NCBI RefSeq assembly: GCF_016650635.1
Contig: NZ_JAEKFI010000004.1
Span: 124,001-188,000 of the forward strand
DNA: 64,000 bases
Origin: Pseudomonas sp. TH43
GTDB taxonomy: Bacteria; Pseudomonadota; Gammaproteobacteria; Pseudomonadales; Pseudomonadaceae
Direction: 5' to 3'
A program made the translations under genes and the position numbers. Below are positions 7,497-15,038 of the stretch, one piece after another. The notes below the pieces were generated by a model that worked only from the letters and a program-made list of their open reading frames with translations, was not told where the DNA came from and made no database searches. Numbering within the stretch: position 1 is the first letter of the stretch; each line of letters starts with the position of its first letter.

Positions 7497-8438
7497 TCAG
7501 TGGTAAGGGTGTTGGGGGCTGTCGATCGGTTTGAAGCCATTCTGCCGCCAGAGCTGCCCATACCCGCGCACCAGAAACCCGCCACTGCGCAGCACCCATT
7601 GTTCGCGATACAGCCAATAGACCTTGGGCAAGTCGTACCAGGCAAGGCCCGGCAAATCGTGGTGCACCAGATGAAAATTCAGGTTCAGAAACAGCCAGCG
7701 CCACGGCCACCCGGCTTCGTTGAGTACGGTACGCATCTCCGGTCGCGCGTGCGGTCGGTGTTCATAGTAGGAGCGGAGCATCGCAATCGACAGTGCCGGC
7801 ACACTGATCAGCAGCAGGTAATGCCACACCGGCAGTGCACTGTAGCGAGCGATAAACCAGAGCATCAGTAAAGTCAGCGCGCCGTGGGTCAGCCACATCA
7901 GCCACGCTTGGCGCTCACCGTTGTTCAATCGTTGCAGCTCCTCCCTCGCCAGCGCAATCAGCCCCAGCGGTGCGCCAATCAGGAAACGCCCCAGTACGGT
8001 TTTGTTCAGCCAGTGCAGGCTACGTTCGAACAGCGAACTGCCCTGCCAACCTGCACTGCTCAGGTAACGGCTTTCAGGATCGACACCAGGCACGGTCAAG
8101 TCTTCGTCGCGGTGATGCAACAAATGGCTGTCGCGGTACAGCGTGTACGGATACCAAACTGCCAATGGCGCGTAGCCAAGGATTTTGTTCACGGTCTTGG
8201 AGCGCGTTGGATGCCCGTGCAGCAATTCGTGCTGCACCGACAGCCACAGCACCAGCAATGGAATCAACAGCAACGTGCTCAGGCCGAGACCGAGCGTGCG
8301 GCTATTGAGAAGGATGGCAAACCAGCCGCCATACACCGCGATCAGCAACAACCAGGTCGGCCATTCGCTGCGGGCCGTGAAGCGTTGGCGCAGGGATTCG
8401 ATATGCAGACGGTGCGCGGCGTCGAAGTAATGAGGCAT
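7497..8438 (-). CDS. Membrane fatty acid desaturase family protein
   Basis: A 313-residue integral membrane protein with the three histidine boxes of di-iron desaturases: QHELLHGH (about 88-95), HLLHHRDED (about 125-133) and HLVHHDLP (about 256-263). Hydrophobic helices flank them. The family inserts double bonds or hydroxyl groups into acyl chains or related lipids in the inner membrane. It resembles the short bacterial desaturases rather than the delta-9 DesA/DesB enzymes, so the substrate is open. The ATG at 8438 has a weak GAG upstream. Confidence 0.85.
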   Translation of the reverse strand: MPHYFDAAHRLHIESLRQRFTARSEWPTWLLLIAVYGGWFAILLNSRTLGLGLSTLLLIPLLVLWLSVQHELLHGHPTRSKTVNKILGYAPLAVWYPYTLYRDSHLLHHRDEDLTVPGVDPESRYLSSAGWQGSSLFERSLHWLNKTVLGRFLIGAPLGLIALAREELQRLNNGERQAWLMWLTHGALTLLMLWFIARYSALPVWHYLLLISVPALSIAMLRSYYEHRPHARPEMRTVLNEAGWPWRWLFLNLNFHLVHHDLPGLAWYDLPKVYWLYREQWVLRSGGFLVRGYGQLWRQNGFKPIDSPQHPYH

Positions 8439-8517
8439 GGCGTTGCTCGAAACGGGGATCTTCCCCTTCTGTGCAACGACGCCGATAAATCTTGCAGATT
8501 ATTTTCAGGTTCAGGCG

Positions 8518-8538
8518 GGAGCCCGAGAACCGGGCTCC
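8518..8538. terminator. GC-rich inverted repeat after the small lysine-rich gene
   Basis: GGAGCCCG pairs with CGGGCTCC across a 5-base loop, 12 bases beyond the stop of the small minus-strand gene. There is no clear T-run, so it is a weak terminator or an RNA-stabilising hairpin. Confidence 0.4.
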
Positions 8539-8550
8539 GGAAAGGCGTGA

Positions 8551-8661
8551 TCAATGACCGAAGATGTCGACTTTCTTGGCTTTTTTCTCCGCACGTTTTT
8601 CAATCGCGGTCTTGGCCGGTTTCTTCTTGTCGGCTTTCTTTGAATTCATACCTTTGGACAT
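8551..8661 (-). CDS. Small lysine/alanine-rich protein, 36 residues
   Basis: A short frame encoding MSKGMNSKKADKKKPAKTAI and then a further basic stretch ending KVDIFGH. About a third of the residues are lysine, so it is strongly basic and probably disordered; it may bind nucleic acid. GGAG lies about 8 bases before the ATG at 8661 and a GC-rich hairpin follows the stop. I recall similar 36-residue hypothetical proteins in Pseudomonas genomes but cannot assign a function. Codon choice (AAG, GCC, GTC) is normal for this genome, which supports it being a real gene. Confidence 0.7.
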   Translation of the reverse strand: MSKGMNSKKADKKKPAKTAIEKRAEKKAKKVDIFGH

Positions 8662-8762
8662 GATGGTTACTCCATTCACAGGGCTGTAGGCTCAGGTATA
8701 CACCTATCCCAAGGCGCGCGTTCTTTTATAATCGCCGCCTCCCCCACCGCCAGTCCGATCCC

Positions 8763-9182
8763 ATGCCAGATACCCAATACAGCCTGCTCGATGAATCTCT
8801 TTGGCCGTTGATCAACAAGTTTTACCGCAGCCACCAATCGTCAATGAAAGCGGTGCGCGATGCGCAATTGTGGGTCGCGCGGCGCGGAGAGATTGTGGGC
8901 GCGTTGTGTTTGCGGCCGGTGTCCGGCGGGCAATGGTTGACCGGGCTGTTTGTTGATCCGGGGTGTCGTGAACAGGGCGTTGCCGCGCAGCTGATCGCAG
9001 CGGCGGTGCAGGATGTGAGCGAACCGGTGTGGCTGTTCTGTCATCCGGATTTGCGCGATTTTTATGAGCGACGCGGGTTCACGTTCGACCCGGCGCTGCC
9101 ACAAGCGATGGCGGAGCGCTTGAGCCGGTATGCGCGGAGCAAACCGATGATTGCGATGGAGCTGATTCCTGCTCAATCCTGA
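8763..9182 (+). CDS. GNAT-family N-acetyltransferase
   Basis: A 139-residue protein. The acetyl-CoA binding motif A is present as LFVDPGCREQGVAAQLIAAAV (about 60-80, with R-E-Q-G-V-A for the pyrophosphate loop), followed by a beta strand and FYERRGFTF, the usual C-terminal GNAT signature. It transfers acetyl from acetyl-CoA to an amine of unknown identity. The single gene stands between a REP pair and the divergent small basic gene. Confidence 0.85.
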   Translation: MPDTQYSLLDESLWPLINKFYRSHQSSMKAVRDAQLWVARRGEIVGALCLRPVSGGQWLTGLFVDPGCREQGVAAQLIAAAVQDVSEPVWLFCHPDLRDFYERRGFTFDPALPQAMAERLSRYARSKPMIAMELIPAQS

Positions 9183-9201
9183 TGTGCAATGCAAAACCAA
9201 A

Positions 9202-9293
9202 GTGGCAGCGAGCCTGCTCGCGAAAGCGCTGGGTCAGTCACAGAACCTGTCACTGAAATTACGCATTCGCGAGCAGGCTCGCTCCCACAGGGG
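9202..9293. repeat. REP pair, family B (GAGCGAGCCTGCTCGCGAA type)
   Basis: CAGCGAGCCTGCTCGCGAA and the facing copy TTCGCGAGCAGGCTCGCTCC lie on either side of a short spacer, between the convergent acetyltransferase and deformylase genes. Family members also occur at 42412-42502 and 62173-62270. Confidence 0.9.
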
Positions 9294-9311
9294 TATGTGC
9301 CGGGTCTTGGA

Positions 9312-9851
9312 TCAGTCGTCGGCTGTGGGATCGAGATCCGGGAACATCACTTCGGTAAAACCGAACTTGCTGAAGTCGGTAATCCGCGAGGGGTACAACC
9401 GGCCGATCAGGTGATCGCATTCGTGTTGCACCACGCGCGCATGGAAACCCGCGGCCACACGCACGATCGGCTGGCCCTTGGGATCAAAACCTTCGTAGCG
9501 AATCTGTTGGAAACGCTCCACCGCACCGCGCAGACCCGGCACCGACAAACACCCTTCAAAACCCTCTTCCGTGAGCGGATTCAGCGGCGTGATCAGCGGA
9601 TTGATCAGGATCGTCTGCGGCACCGCTTCCGCGTCCGGGTAGCGTTCGCTGTGCTCGAAACCGAAGATCACCAGTTGCAGATCGACACCGATCTGCGGCG
9701 CGGCGAGGCCCACGCCACCGACGCTTTCCATGGTCTGGAACATGTCGTCGATCAGTTGCCACAGTTCCGGGCTGTCGAACATTTCCGGCGGCACCGGCGG
9801 GGCGATGCGCAGCAGGCGCTCGTCACCCATTTTGAGGATTTCACGGATCAT
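9312..9851 (-). CDS. def: Peptide deformylase
   Basis: A 179-residue cytoplasmic metalloenzyme that removes the formyl group from the initiator methionine of new proteins. All three family motifs are visible: GVGLAAPQIG (about 46-55), EGCLSVPG (about 97-104, cysteine metal ligand) and QHECDHLIG (about 139-147, with the two histidine ligands and catalytic glutamate). Pseudomonads carry more than one deformylase; this copy is not next to fmt, so it is probably the secondary one. Its ATG lies 2 bases after the stop of the upstream BrkB-like gene, indicating an operon. Confidence 0.92.
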   Translation of the reverse strand: MIREILKMGDERLLRIAPPVPPEMFDSPELWQLIDDMFQTMESVGGVGLAAPQIGVDLQLVIFGFEHSERYPDAEAVPQTILINPLITPLNPLTEEGFEGCLSVPGLRGAVERFQQIRYEGFDPKGQPIVRVAAGFHARVVQHECDHLIGRLYPSRITDFSKFGFTEVMFPDLDPTADD

Positions 9852-9853
9852 GG

Positions 9854-10804
9854 TCAGGCTTCGTCAGTGTCCGGCTTGAGCGAGTGATCGCGGCCCAGGC
9901 CCGAGACATGTTGTTTGGGTTGTTCATCGAGTTCTCCGGGGACTTTTTCACCCGCGTCCTTGCCCTCGCTGGACATGTGCTCGATCACCGCGTTCATCTC
10001 CGCGCCGAGCAACAGCACTGCGGCGGAAATGTAGAAATACAGCAACAGCACGATGATCGCACCGATGCTGCCATACATCGCGTTGTAGTTGGCGAAGGTT
10101 TTGACGTAGAACGCAAAACCCAACGAGGCGATGATCCACACCACCACGGCCAACACCGAACCCGGTGTAATAAAGCGGAATTCCTGTCTGACGTCGGGCA
10201 TCACGTAGTAGATCAGCGCCACGGCGACCATCATCAGAATAACGATCACCGGCCAGCGCGCAATCGTCCACACGGTGACGATGACTTCTTCAAGGCCGAC
10301 CTGCGCAGCAATCCAGCCCATCACTTGCGGCCCGAGCACCATCAGTGCCGCGGCCACCAGCAGCATGCCGGCGATGCCGACGGTGTAGACAATCGACAAC
10401 GGAAAGCGCTTCCAGATTGGCCTGCCTTCGACCACGTCATACGCTGCATTCATTGCGCTCATCATCAGGCGCACGCCGGCAGAAGCGGTGTACAGGGCGA
10501 TGACGATACCCACCGAAAGCAAGCCGCCCTTGGACTGCTGCAACTGATCAATCACCGGGTTGACCTGCTCCAGGGCCTGCGGTGGCAGCACCAGTTCCGA
10601 TTGCAGGCGCAACCAGGAAAAGAAGTCCGGCAGGTGCAGGAAACCGATCAGGGCAATCAGGAACAGAATGAACGGGAACAGCGAGAACAGCATCTGGTAG
10701 GCCAGCGCCGAGGCATAGGTCGACATCTCGTCGTCGACGAATTCAGTGACCGTGCGCACCATCACTCGGTGCAGGGGCAGACCTTTCATGTCTGGAAATA
10801 TCAT
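9854..10804 (-). CDS. YihY/BrkB-family inner membrane protein
   Basis: A 316-residue protein with about six hydrophobic segments. The family signature is visible: DEMSTYASALAYQMLFSLFPF near the start, then GVRLMMSAMNAAYDV, and a C-terminal GSIGAIIVLLLYFYISAAVLLLGAEMNAV. The C-terminus is a charged cytoplasmic tail. Members were once misannotated as RNase BN; the actual role is unknown, and some are called virulence factor BrkB. The ATG at 10804 follows AAAGGAGA at a good distance, so I reject the start seven codons upstream. It is co-transcribed with def. Confidence 0.88.
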   Translation of the reverse strand: MIFPDMKGLPLHRVMVRTVTEFVDDEMSTYASALAYQMLFSLFPFILFLIALIGFLHLPDFFSWLRLQSELVLPPQALEQVNPVIDQLQQSKGGLLSVGIVIALYTASAGVRLMMSAMNAAYDVVEGRPIWKRFPLSIVYTVGIAGMLLVAAALMVLGPQVMGWIAAQVGLEEVIVTVWTIARWPVIVILMMVAVALIYYVMPDVRQEFRFITPGSVLAVVVWIIASLGFAFYVKTFANYNAMYGSIGAIIVLLLYFYISAAVLLLGAEMNAVIEHMSSEGKDAGEKVPGELDEQPKQHVSGLGRDHSLKPDTDEA

Positions 10805-10918
10805 TCGCGTCTCCTTTCGCCGCATTACAGGTTGAAGTCGTGGCGACTCAGGGGCCGTTTTTTACATCACGTTAGCCTACTTGGCGACCCTCGGTGGGCG
10901 CGCGCAGCCTTTCGACAC

Positions 10919-10943
10919 AAAAACGGCCATCCTTGGATGGCCG
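10919..10943 (-). terminator. Rho-independent terminator of the csbD-like gene
   Basis: CGGCCATCC and GGATGGCCG form a tight stem followed on the minus strand by TTTTTGTG. It lies 26 bases past the stop of the CsbD gene. Confidence 0.85.
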
Positions 10944-10968
10944 CTCGTGTTTTTCGTTCAAGGCTGAA

Positions 10969-11160
10969 TCACACCTTGTCGACGCCTTTCTTGACAGCAT
11001 CCTTGGCTTTGCCGACTGCTTGCTGGGCTTCGCCTTTTTTCTCTTGAATCTTGCCTTCGGCTTGCAGTTTGGTGTTGTCAGTGGCTTTACCTACGCCTTG
11101 CTTGACGTTACCGACCGCTTCGTTGGCCATGCCTTTTACTTTATCGCCTGTGCTACTCAT
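10969..11160 (-). CDS. CsbD-family stress response protein
   Basis: A 63-residue hydrophilic protein made of short helical repeats: GDKVKGMANEAVGNVKQGVG, then AEGKIQEKKGEAQQAVGKA. This is the CsbD pattern of general stress-induced small proteins, whose molecular role is not known. An AGGAG ribosome site precedes the ATG and a strong terminator follows, so it is a single-gene unit. Confidence 0.88.
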   Translation of the reverse strand: MSSTGDKVKGMANEAVGNVKQGVGKATDNTKLQAEGKIQEKKGEAQQAVGKAKDAVKKGVDKV

Positions 11161-11358
11161 GGTGTTTCTCCTTGGTGCAATTAGGGGGAAAAGTCAGTAC
11201 GTAATGATTGACCGGGCAGGTTTGCGCCAAGTTTCATTTATTTTTTGCGGGATCATTTCGTCGCGGCGCGCAGGTTAGGCTTTATGTTTGCGTGCGCAGC
11301 CCCGAGAATGCGCAATATATGGGCGCCAAGCGCCATGAACCGATCCCGCAGGAATGTT

Positions 11359-11736
11359 ATGAAACTCGATAAAAAGCTCGCCATCGCCCGTAGAAACCAG
11401 GAACTGGGCGGCGCCGTGCTCGGCACCAACAACTGCCACTTCGCCGAACTGAACCGTAACCGCAACATCTGGTGGTTCGATTTGCCGGTGACTCGTCTGG
11501 CCGTGGGTCAGTACGAGTGGATTCACCTGTTGATGCACACGCCGGCCACCGACGAACTGCTGCACCTGAAAGTGCCGACAGTGTTTTTGCGTGAAAAGCT
11601 CGAAGGACTGGTGATCCGCAACGAGGGCAAGCGCAAGGCTGCGTTGAGCCTGGAGTTGAGTGCAGACAAGGATTCGTATCTGCAGGACATGCGTCCGACG
11701 GGCACCAACGTCAACTTCGCACCATTCCGTCAATAA
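11359..11736 (+). CDS. Conserved hypothetical protein, 125 residues
   Basis: The protein starts MKLDKKLAIARRNQELGGAV and contains NRNRNIWWFDLPV and VGQYEWIHLLMHT. No signal peptide, membrane helix or known motif is visible; composition suggests a soluble mixed alpha/beta protein. GCAGGA lies 6 bases before the ATG at 11359. The frame is open 38 codons upstream, but that part has no ribosome site and atypical residues. The 102-bp repeat array begins 19 bases after its stop codon. I cannot assign a function. Confidence 0.75.
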   Translation: MKLDKKLAIARRNQELGGAVLGTNNCHFAELNRNRNIWWFDLPVTRLAVGQYEWIHLLMHTPATDELLHLKVPTVFLREKLEGLVIRNEGKRKAALSLELSADKDSYLQDMRPTGTNVNFAPFRQ

Positions 11737-11754
11737 GATTGGGGGCGCCTTTTT

Positions 11755-12920
11755 CCCTCACCCTAGCCCTCTCCCAGAGGGAGAGGGGACTGACCGAGGT
11801 GTTTGAGCGAGCCACACCGACCTGAGATATCGAGGCGAACGCAGATCTTGAAGTGCAGATGATCAGCTCCCTCTCCGAGAGGAATAGGGGACTGCCCGAG
11901 GTGTTTGAGCGAGCCACATCGACCTGAGATATCGAGGCGAACGCAGATCTTGAAGTGCAGATGATCAGCTCCCTCTTCCTGAGGGAGAGAGGGCTGACCG
12001 AGGTGTTTGAGCGAGCCACATCGACCTGAGATATCGAGGCGAACGCAGATCTTGAAGTGCAGATGATCAGCTCCCTCTTCCTGAGGAAGAGAGGGCTGAC
12101 CGAGGTGTTTGAGCGAGCCACACCGACCTGAGATATCGAGGCGAACGCAGATCTTGAAGTGCAGATGATCAGCTCCCTCTTCCTGAGGGAGAGAGGGCTG
12201 ACCGAGGTGTTTGAGCGAACCATACCGACCTGAGATATCAAGTCGAACGCAGATCTTGAAGTGCAGATGATCAGCTCCCTCTTCCTGAGGAAGAGAGGGC
12301 TGACCGAGGTGTTTGAGCGAGCCACACCGACCTGAGATATCGAGGCGAACGCAGATCTTGAAGTGCAGATGATCAGCTCCCTCTTCCTGAGGGAGAGAGG
12401 GCTGACCGAGGTGTTTGAGCGAGCCACACCGACCTGAGATATCGAGGCGAACGCAGATCTTGAAGTGCAGATGATCAGCCCCCTCTTCCTGAGGGCGAGA
12501 GGGCTGACCGAGGTGTTTGAGCGAGCCACACCGACCTGAGATATCGAGGCGAACGCAGATCTTGAAGTGCAGATGATCAGCTCCCTCTTCCTGAGGGAGA
12601 GAGGGCTGACCGAGGTGTTTGAGCGAGCCACACCGACCTGAGATATCGAGGCGAACGCAGATCTTGAAGTGCAGATGATCAGCCCCCTCTTCCTGAGGGC
12701 GAGAGGGCTGACCGAGGTGTTTGAGCGAGCCACACCGACCTGAGATATCGAGGCGAACGCAGATCTTGAAGTGCAGGTGATCAGCTCCCTCTCCGAGAGG
12801 GATAGGGGACTGACCGAGGTGTTTGAGCGAGCCACACCGACCTGAGATATCGAGTCGAACGCAGATCTTGAAGTGCAGATGATCAGCTCCCTCTCCCTAG
12901 GGAGAGGGCTGGGGTGAGGG
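11755..12920. repeat. Array of eleven 102-bp tandem repeats inside a terminal-inverted-repeat element
   Basis: The block opens with CCCTCACCCTAGCCCTCTCC and closes with the inverse (GGAGAGGGCTGGGGTGAGGG), about 34-base arms that match those of the dispersed family D elements. Between them the unit starting TGACCGAGGTGTTTGAGC recurs at 11791, 11893, 11995, 12097, 12199, 12301, 12403, 12505, 12607, 12709 and 12811, every 102 bases exactly, with few substitutions. Each unit has a unique part with GATATC, AGATCT and TGATCA palindromes and a CCCTCT...AGAGGG hairpin. Because 102 is divisible by 3, the minus strand is open as a 410-codon frame, but I consider it non-coding. Confidence 0.95.
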
Positions 12921-12961
12921 GCAGGATTCACCCCAAAATCCAAGCCATGCTCTGCACCAAC

Positions 12962-12989
12962 AAAAAGCCCCGCATCTGCGGGGCTTTTT
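12962..12989 (-). terminator. Bidirectional terminator after fadD1
   Basis: AAAAAGCCCCGCA and TGCGGGGCTTTTT form a perfect stem with a 2-base loop and T-runs on both strands, 4 bases past the fadD1 stop codon. Confidence 0.9.
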
Positions 12990-12992
12990 GGT

Positions 12993-14690
12993 TTAAGCGG
13001 CGGACTTGGCCTTGATCTTCTTCAGCTCTTCGTCGCGCAACTCTCGGCGCAGGATCTTGCCGACGTTGGTGGTCGGCAGCGCATCGCGGAACTCCACCGA
13101 ACGCGGCACCTTGTAGCCGGTGACGTTGGCGCGCATGTGATCCATCACCGTTTCCTTGGTCAGGGTCACGCCCGGTTTGGCGACGATGAAAATCTTGATC
13201 GCTTCGCCCGACTTCTCGTCCGGCACGCCGATGGCCGCGCACTGCAACACGCCCGGCAGGGTTGCCAGCACATCTTCCAGTTCGTTCGGGTAGACGTTGA
13301 AGCCAGAGACCAGAATCATGTCTTTCTTGCGATCGACAATGCGCATATAGCCATCCGGCTGAATCAGCGCGATATCACCGGTCTTCAACCAGCCTTCGCT
13401 GTCGAGCATTTCATCGGTGGCTTCCTGACGCTGCCAGTAGCCCTTCATCACTTGCGGGCCCTTGATGCACAACTCTCCGATTTCACCCAGCGGCTGCTCG
13501 ACACCGGCATCGTCGATGACTTTGCACAGGGTCGACGGCACTGGAATGCCGATGGTGCCAATCTGGATGTTCTGGATCGGGTTGACCGTGGCCACCGGGC
13601 TGGTTTCGGTCATGCCGTAACCTTCGCAGATCGAGCAACCGGTGACGGCCTTCCAGCGTTCGGCAGCGGCCAGTTGCAGGGCCATGCCGCCCGACAACGT
13701 GACTTTCAGCGCCGAGAAATCCAGCTTGCGGAAACCTTCGTTGTTGCACAGCGCGACGAACAGAGTGTTCAAACCGACGAAGCCGCTGAACTTCCACTTC
13801 GACAGCTCCTTGACCATCGCCGGCAAATCGCGCGGGTTGCTGATCAGGATGTTGTGGTTGCCGATCAGCATCATCGCCATGCAATGAAAGGTGAACGCAT
13901 AGATGTGGTACAGCGGCAGCGGCGTGATCAGGATCTCGCAACCTTCATTGAGGTTCGAGCCCATCAGCGCCTTGCACTGCAGCATGTTGGCGACGAGGTT
14001 GCGGTGAGTCAGCATGGCGCCCTTGGCCACGCCGGTGGTGCCGCCAGTGTATTGCAGCACCGCAACATCACCGCTGTGCGGGTTGGCTTCGGCGACAGGC
14101 TGGCCCTGGCCCTTGCTCATCACATCGTTGAACTTGACGGCTTTGGGCAGGTGATAAGCCGGCACCATCTTCTTCACGTACTTGATGACGCTGTTGATCA
14201 GCAGACGCTTTATCGGCGGCAGCAAGTCGGCGACTTCGGTGATGATGACGTGTTTGACGCCGGTTTTCGGCACCACGGCCTCGGCCAGATGCGCCATGTT
14301 TGCCAGGCAAACAAGGGCTTTCGCACCGGAGTCGTTGAATTGGTGTTCCATTTCCCGCGCGGTGTACAGCGGGTTGGTGTTGACCACGATCAGCCCGGCG
14401 CGGATGGCACCGAAGACGGCCACCGGGTATTGCAGAACGTTGGGCAGTTGCACGGCGATTCGATCGCCGGGCTGCAAGTCGGTATGCTGTTGCAGATACG
14501 CGGCAAACGCACCGGACAATTCGTACAGTTCACCGTAGGTGATTGTCTTGCCCAGGTTGCTGAAAGCCGGTTTGTTGGCGAAGCGTTGGCAGGACTGCTT
14601 CAACACTGCCTGAATATTCGGGTACTCGTCTGGATTGATGTCGGCAGCAATTCCAGCGGGGTACTTATCCTTCCAAAAGTCTTCGATCAT
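12993..14690 (-). CDS. fadD1: Long-chain fatty acid:CoA ligase FadD1
   Basis: A 565-residue ATP-dependent acyl-CoA synthetase that activates exogenous long-chain fatty acids for beta-oxidation at the inner membrane face. The P-loop YTGGTTGVAKGAM (about 214-226), the adenylation motif GYGMTET (about 363-369) and the signature GWLKTGD...VDRKKDMI are present, and the C-terminal lysine motif GKILRREL closes the protein. The N-terminus MIEDFWKDKYPAGI is that of Pseudomonas FadD1. It sits beside fadD2 in the conserved fadD2-fadD1 order, but with 348 bases and a REP pair between them, so it may have its own promoter. Confidence 0.95.
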   Translation of the reverse strand: MIEDFWKDKYPAGIAADINPDEYPNIQAVLKQSCQRFANKPAFSNLGKTITYGELYELSGAFAAYLQQHTDLQPGDRIAVQLPNVLQYPVAVFGAIRAGLIVVNTNPLYTAREMEHQFNDSGAKALVCLANMAHLAEAVVPKTGVKHVIITEVADLLPPIKRLLINSVIKYVKKMVPAYHLPKAVKFNDVMSKGQGQPVAEANPHSGDVAVLQYTGGTTGVAKGAMLTHRNLVANMLQCKALMGSNLNEGCEILITPLPLYHIYAFTFHCMAMMLIGNHNILISNPRDLPAMVKELSKWKFSGFVGLNTLFVALCNNEGFRKLDFSALKVTLSGGMALQLAAAERWKAVTGCSICEGYGMTETSPVATVNPIQNIQIGTIGIPVPSTLCKVIDDAGVEQPLGEIGELCIKGPQVMKGYWQRQEATDEMLDSEGWLKTGDIALIQPDGYMRIVDRKKDMILVSGFNVYPNELEDVLATLPGVLQCAAIGVPDEKSGEAIKIFIVAKPGVTLTKETVMDHMRANVTGYKVPRSVEFRDALPTTNVGKILRRELRDEELKKIKAKSAA

Positions 14691-15038
14691 GGAAGCCCAC
14701 TCCTCAGCAACGCGAATTCTTCACCGCATTTGATGCGATTATTATTGGTGTTTGTTTTGTATTGGTGAATCTGGCTTTTATATAGGCCGAGAAGTCACAA
14801 AGCGCGCCGAGAGTAGCAGCTTTGCCAAGGGTCGAATAGAGGGAAAAGCAGCCCATACAGTCATGTTCGTGACTCAAGACTTGCTAACGGTCATTTTAGA
14901 GCAAAAATCCTAGAACTCTTTAAAAGCCCCGGAATTTGGGGCTTGGAAGCAAAAGATCGCAGCCTGCGGCAGCTCCTACAGGGGAATGCATTTCCTGTAG
15001 GAGCTGCCGAAGGCTGCGATCTTTGTGTTTCTGCGCCC
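14691..15038. other. fadD1 upstream region with a REP pair
   Basis: 348 bases between fadD2 and fadD1. The half next to fadD1 is AT-rich and likely holds its promoter; I see no clear PsrA or FadR operator. A family E REP pair fills 14951-15024. No small gene is evident. Confidence 0.5.
14951..15024. repeat. REP pair, family E (AGATCGCAGCCTGCGGCAGC type)
   Basis: AAAGATCGCAGCCTGCGGCA and the facing GCCGAAGGCTGCGATCTTT form a long imperfect hairpin around TCCTACAGG and CCTGTAGGA. A single arm of this family lies at 21608-21639. Confidence 0.88.

Noticed and set aside
11791..12912. CRISPR-like array of regular repeats.
   Set aside because: The repeats are contiguous 102-bp units with no unique spacers and no cas genes nearby.
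11711..12943. A 410-codon minus-strand frame made of 34-residue repeats, which could look like a repeat protein.
   Set aside because: The frame is open only because 102 is a multiple of 3. The arms at both ends belong to a non-coding dispersed element, there is no ribosome site, and the frame runs into the 3' end of the gene at 11359.
13137..14768. A 543-codon plus-strand frame opposite fadD1.
   Set aside because: It is an antisense shadow of a well-supported gene, rich in H, Q, R and D as expected for complement frames in GC-rich DNA, with no known motif.
14691..14950. PsrA or FadR operator ahead of fadD1.
   Set aside because: No convincing palindrome of either type is present; isolated GTTTG words are too short.
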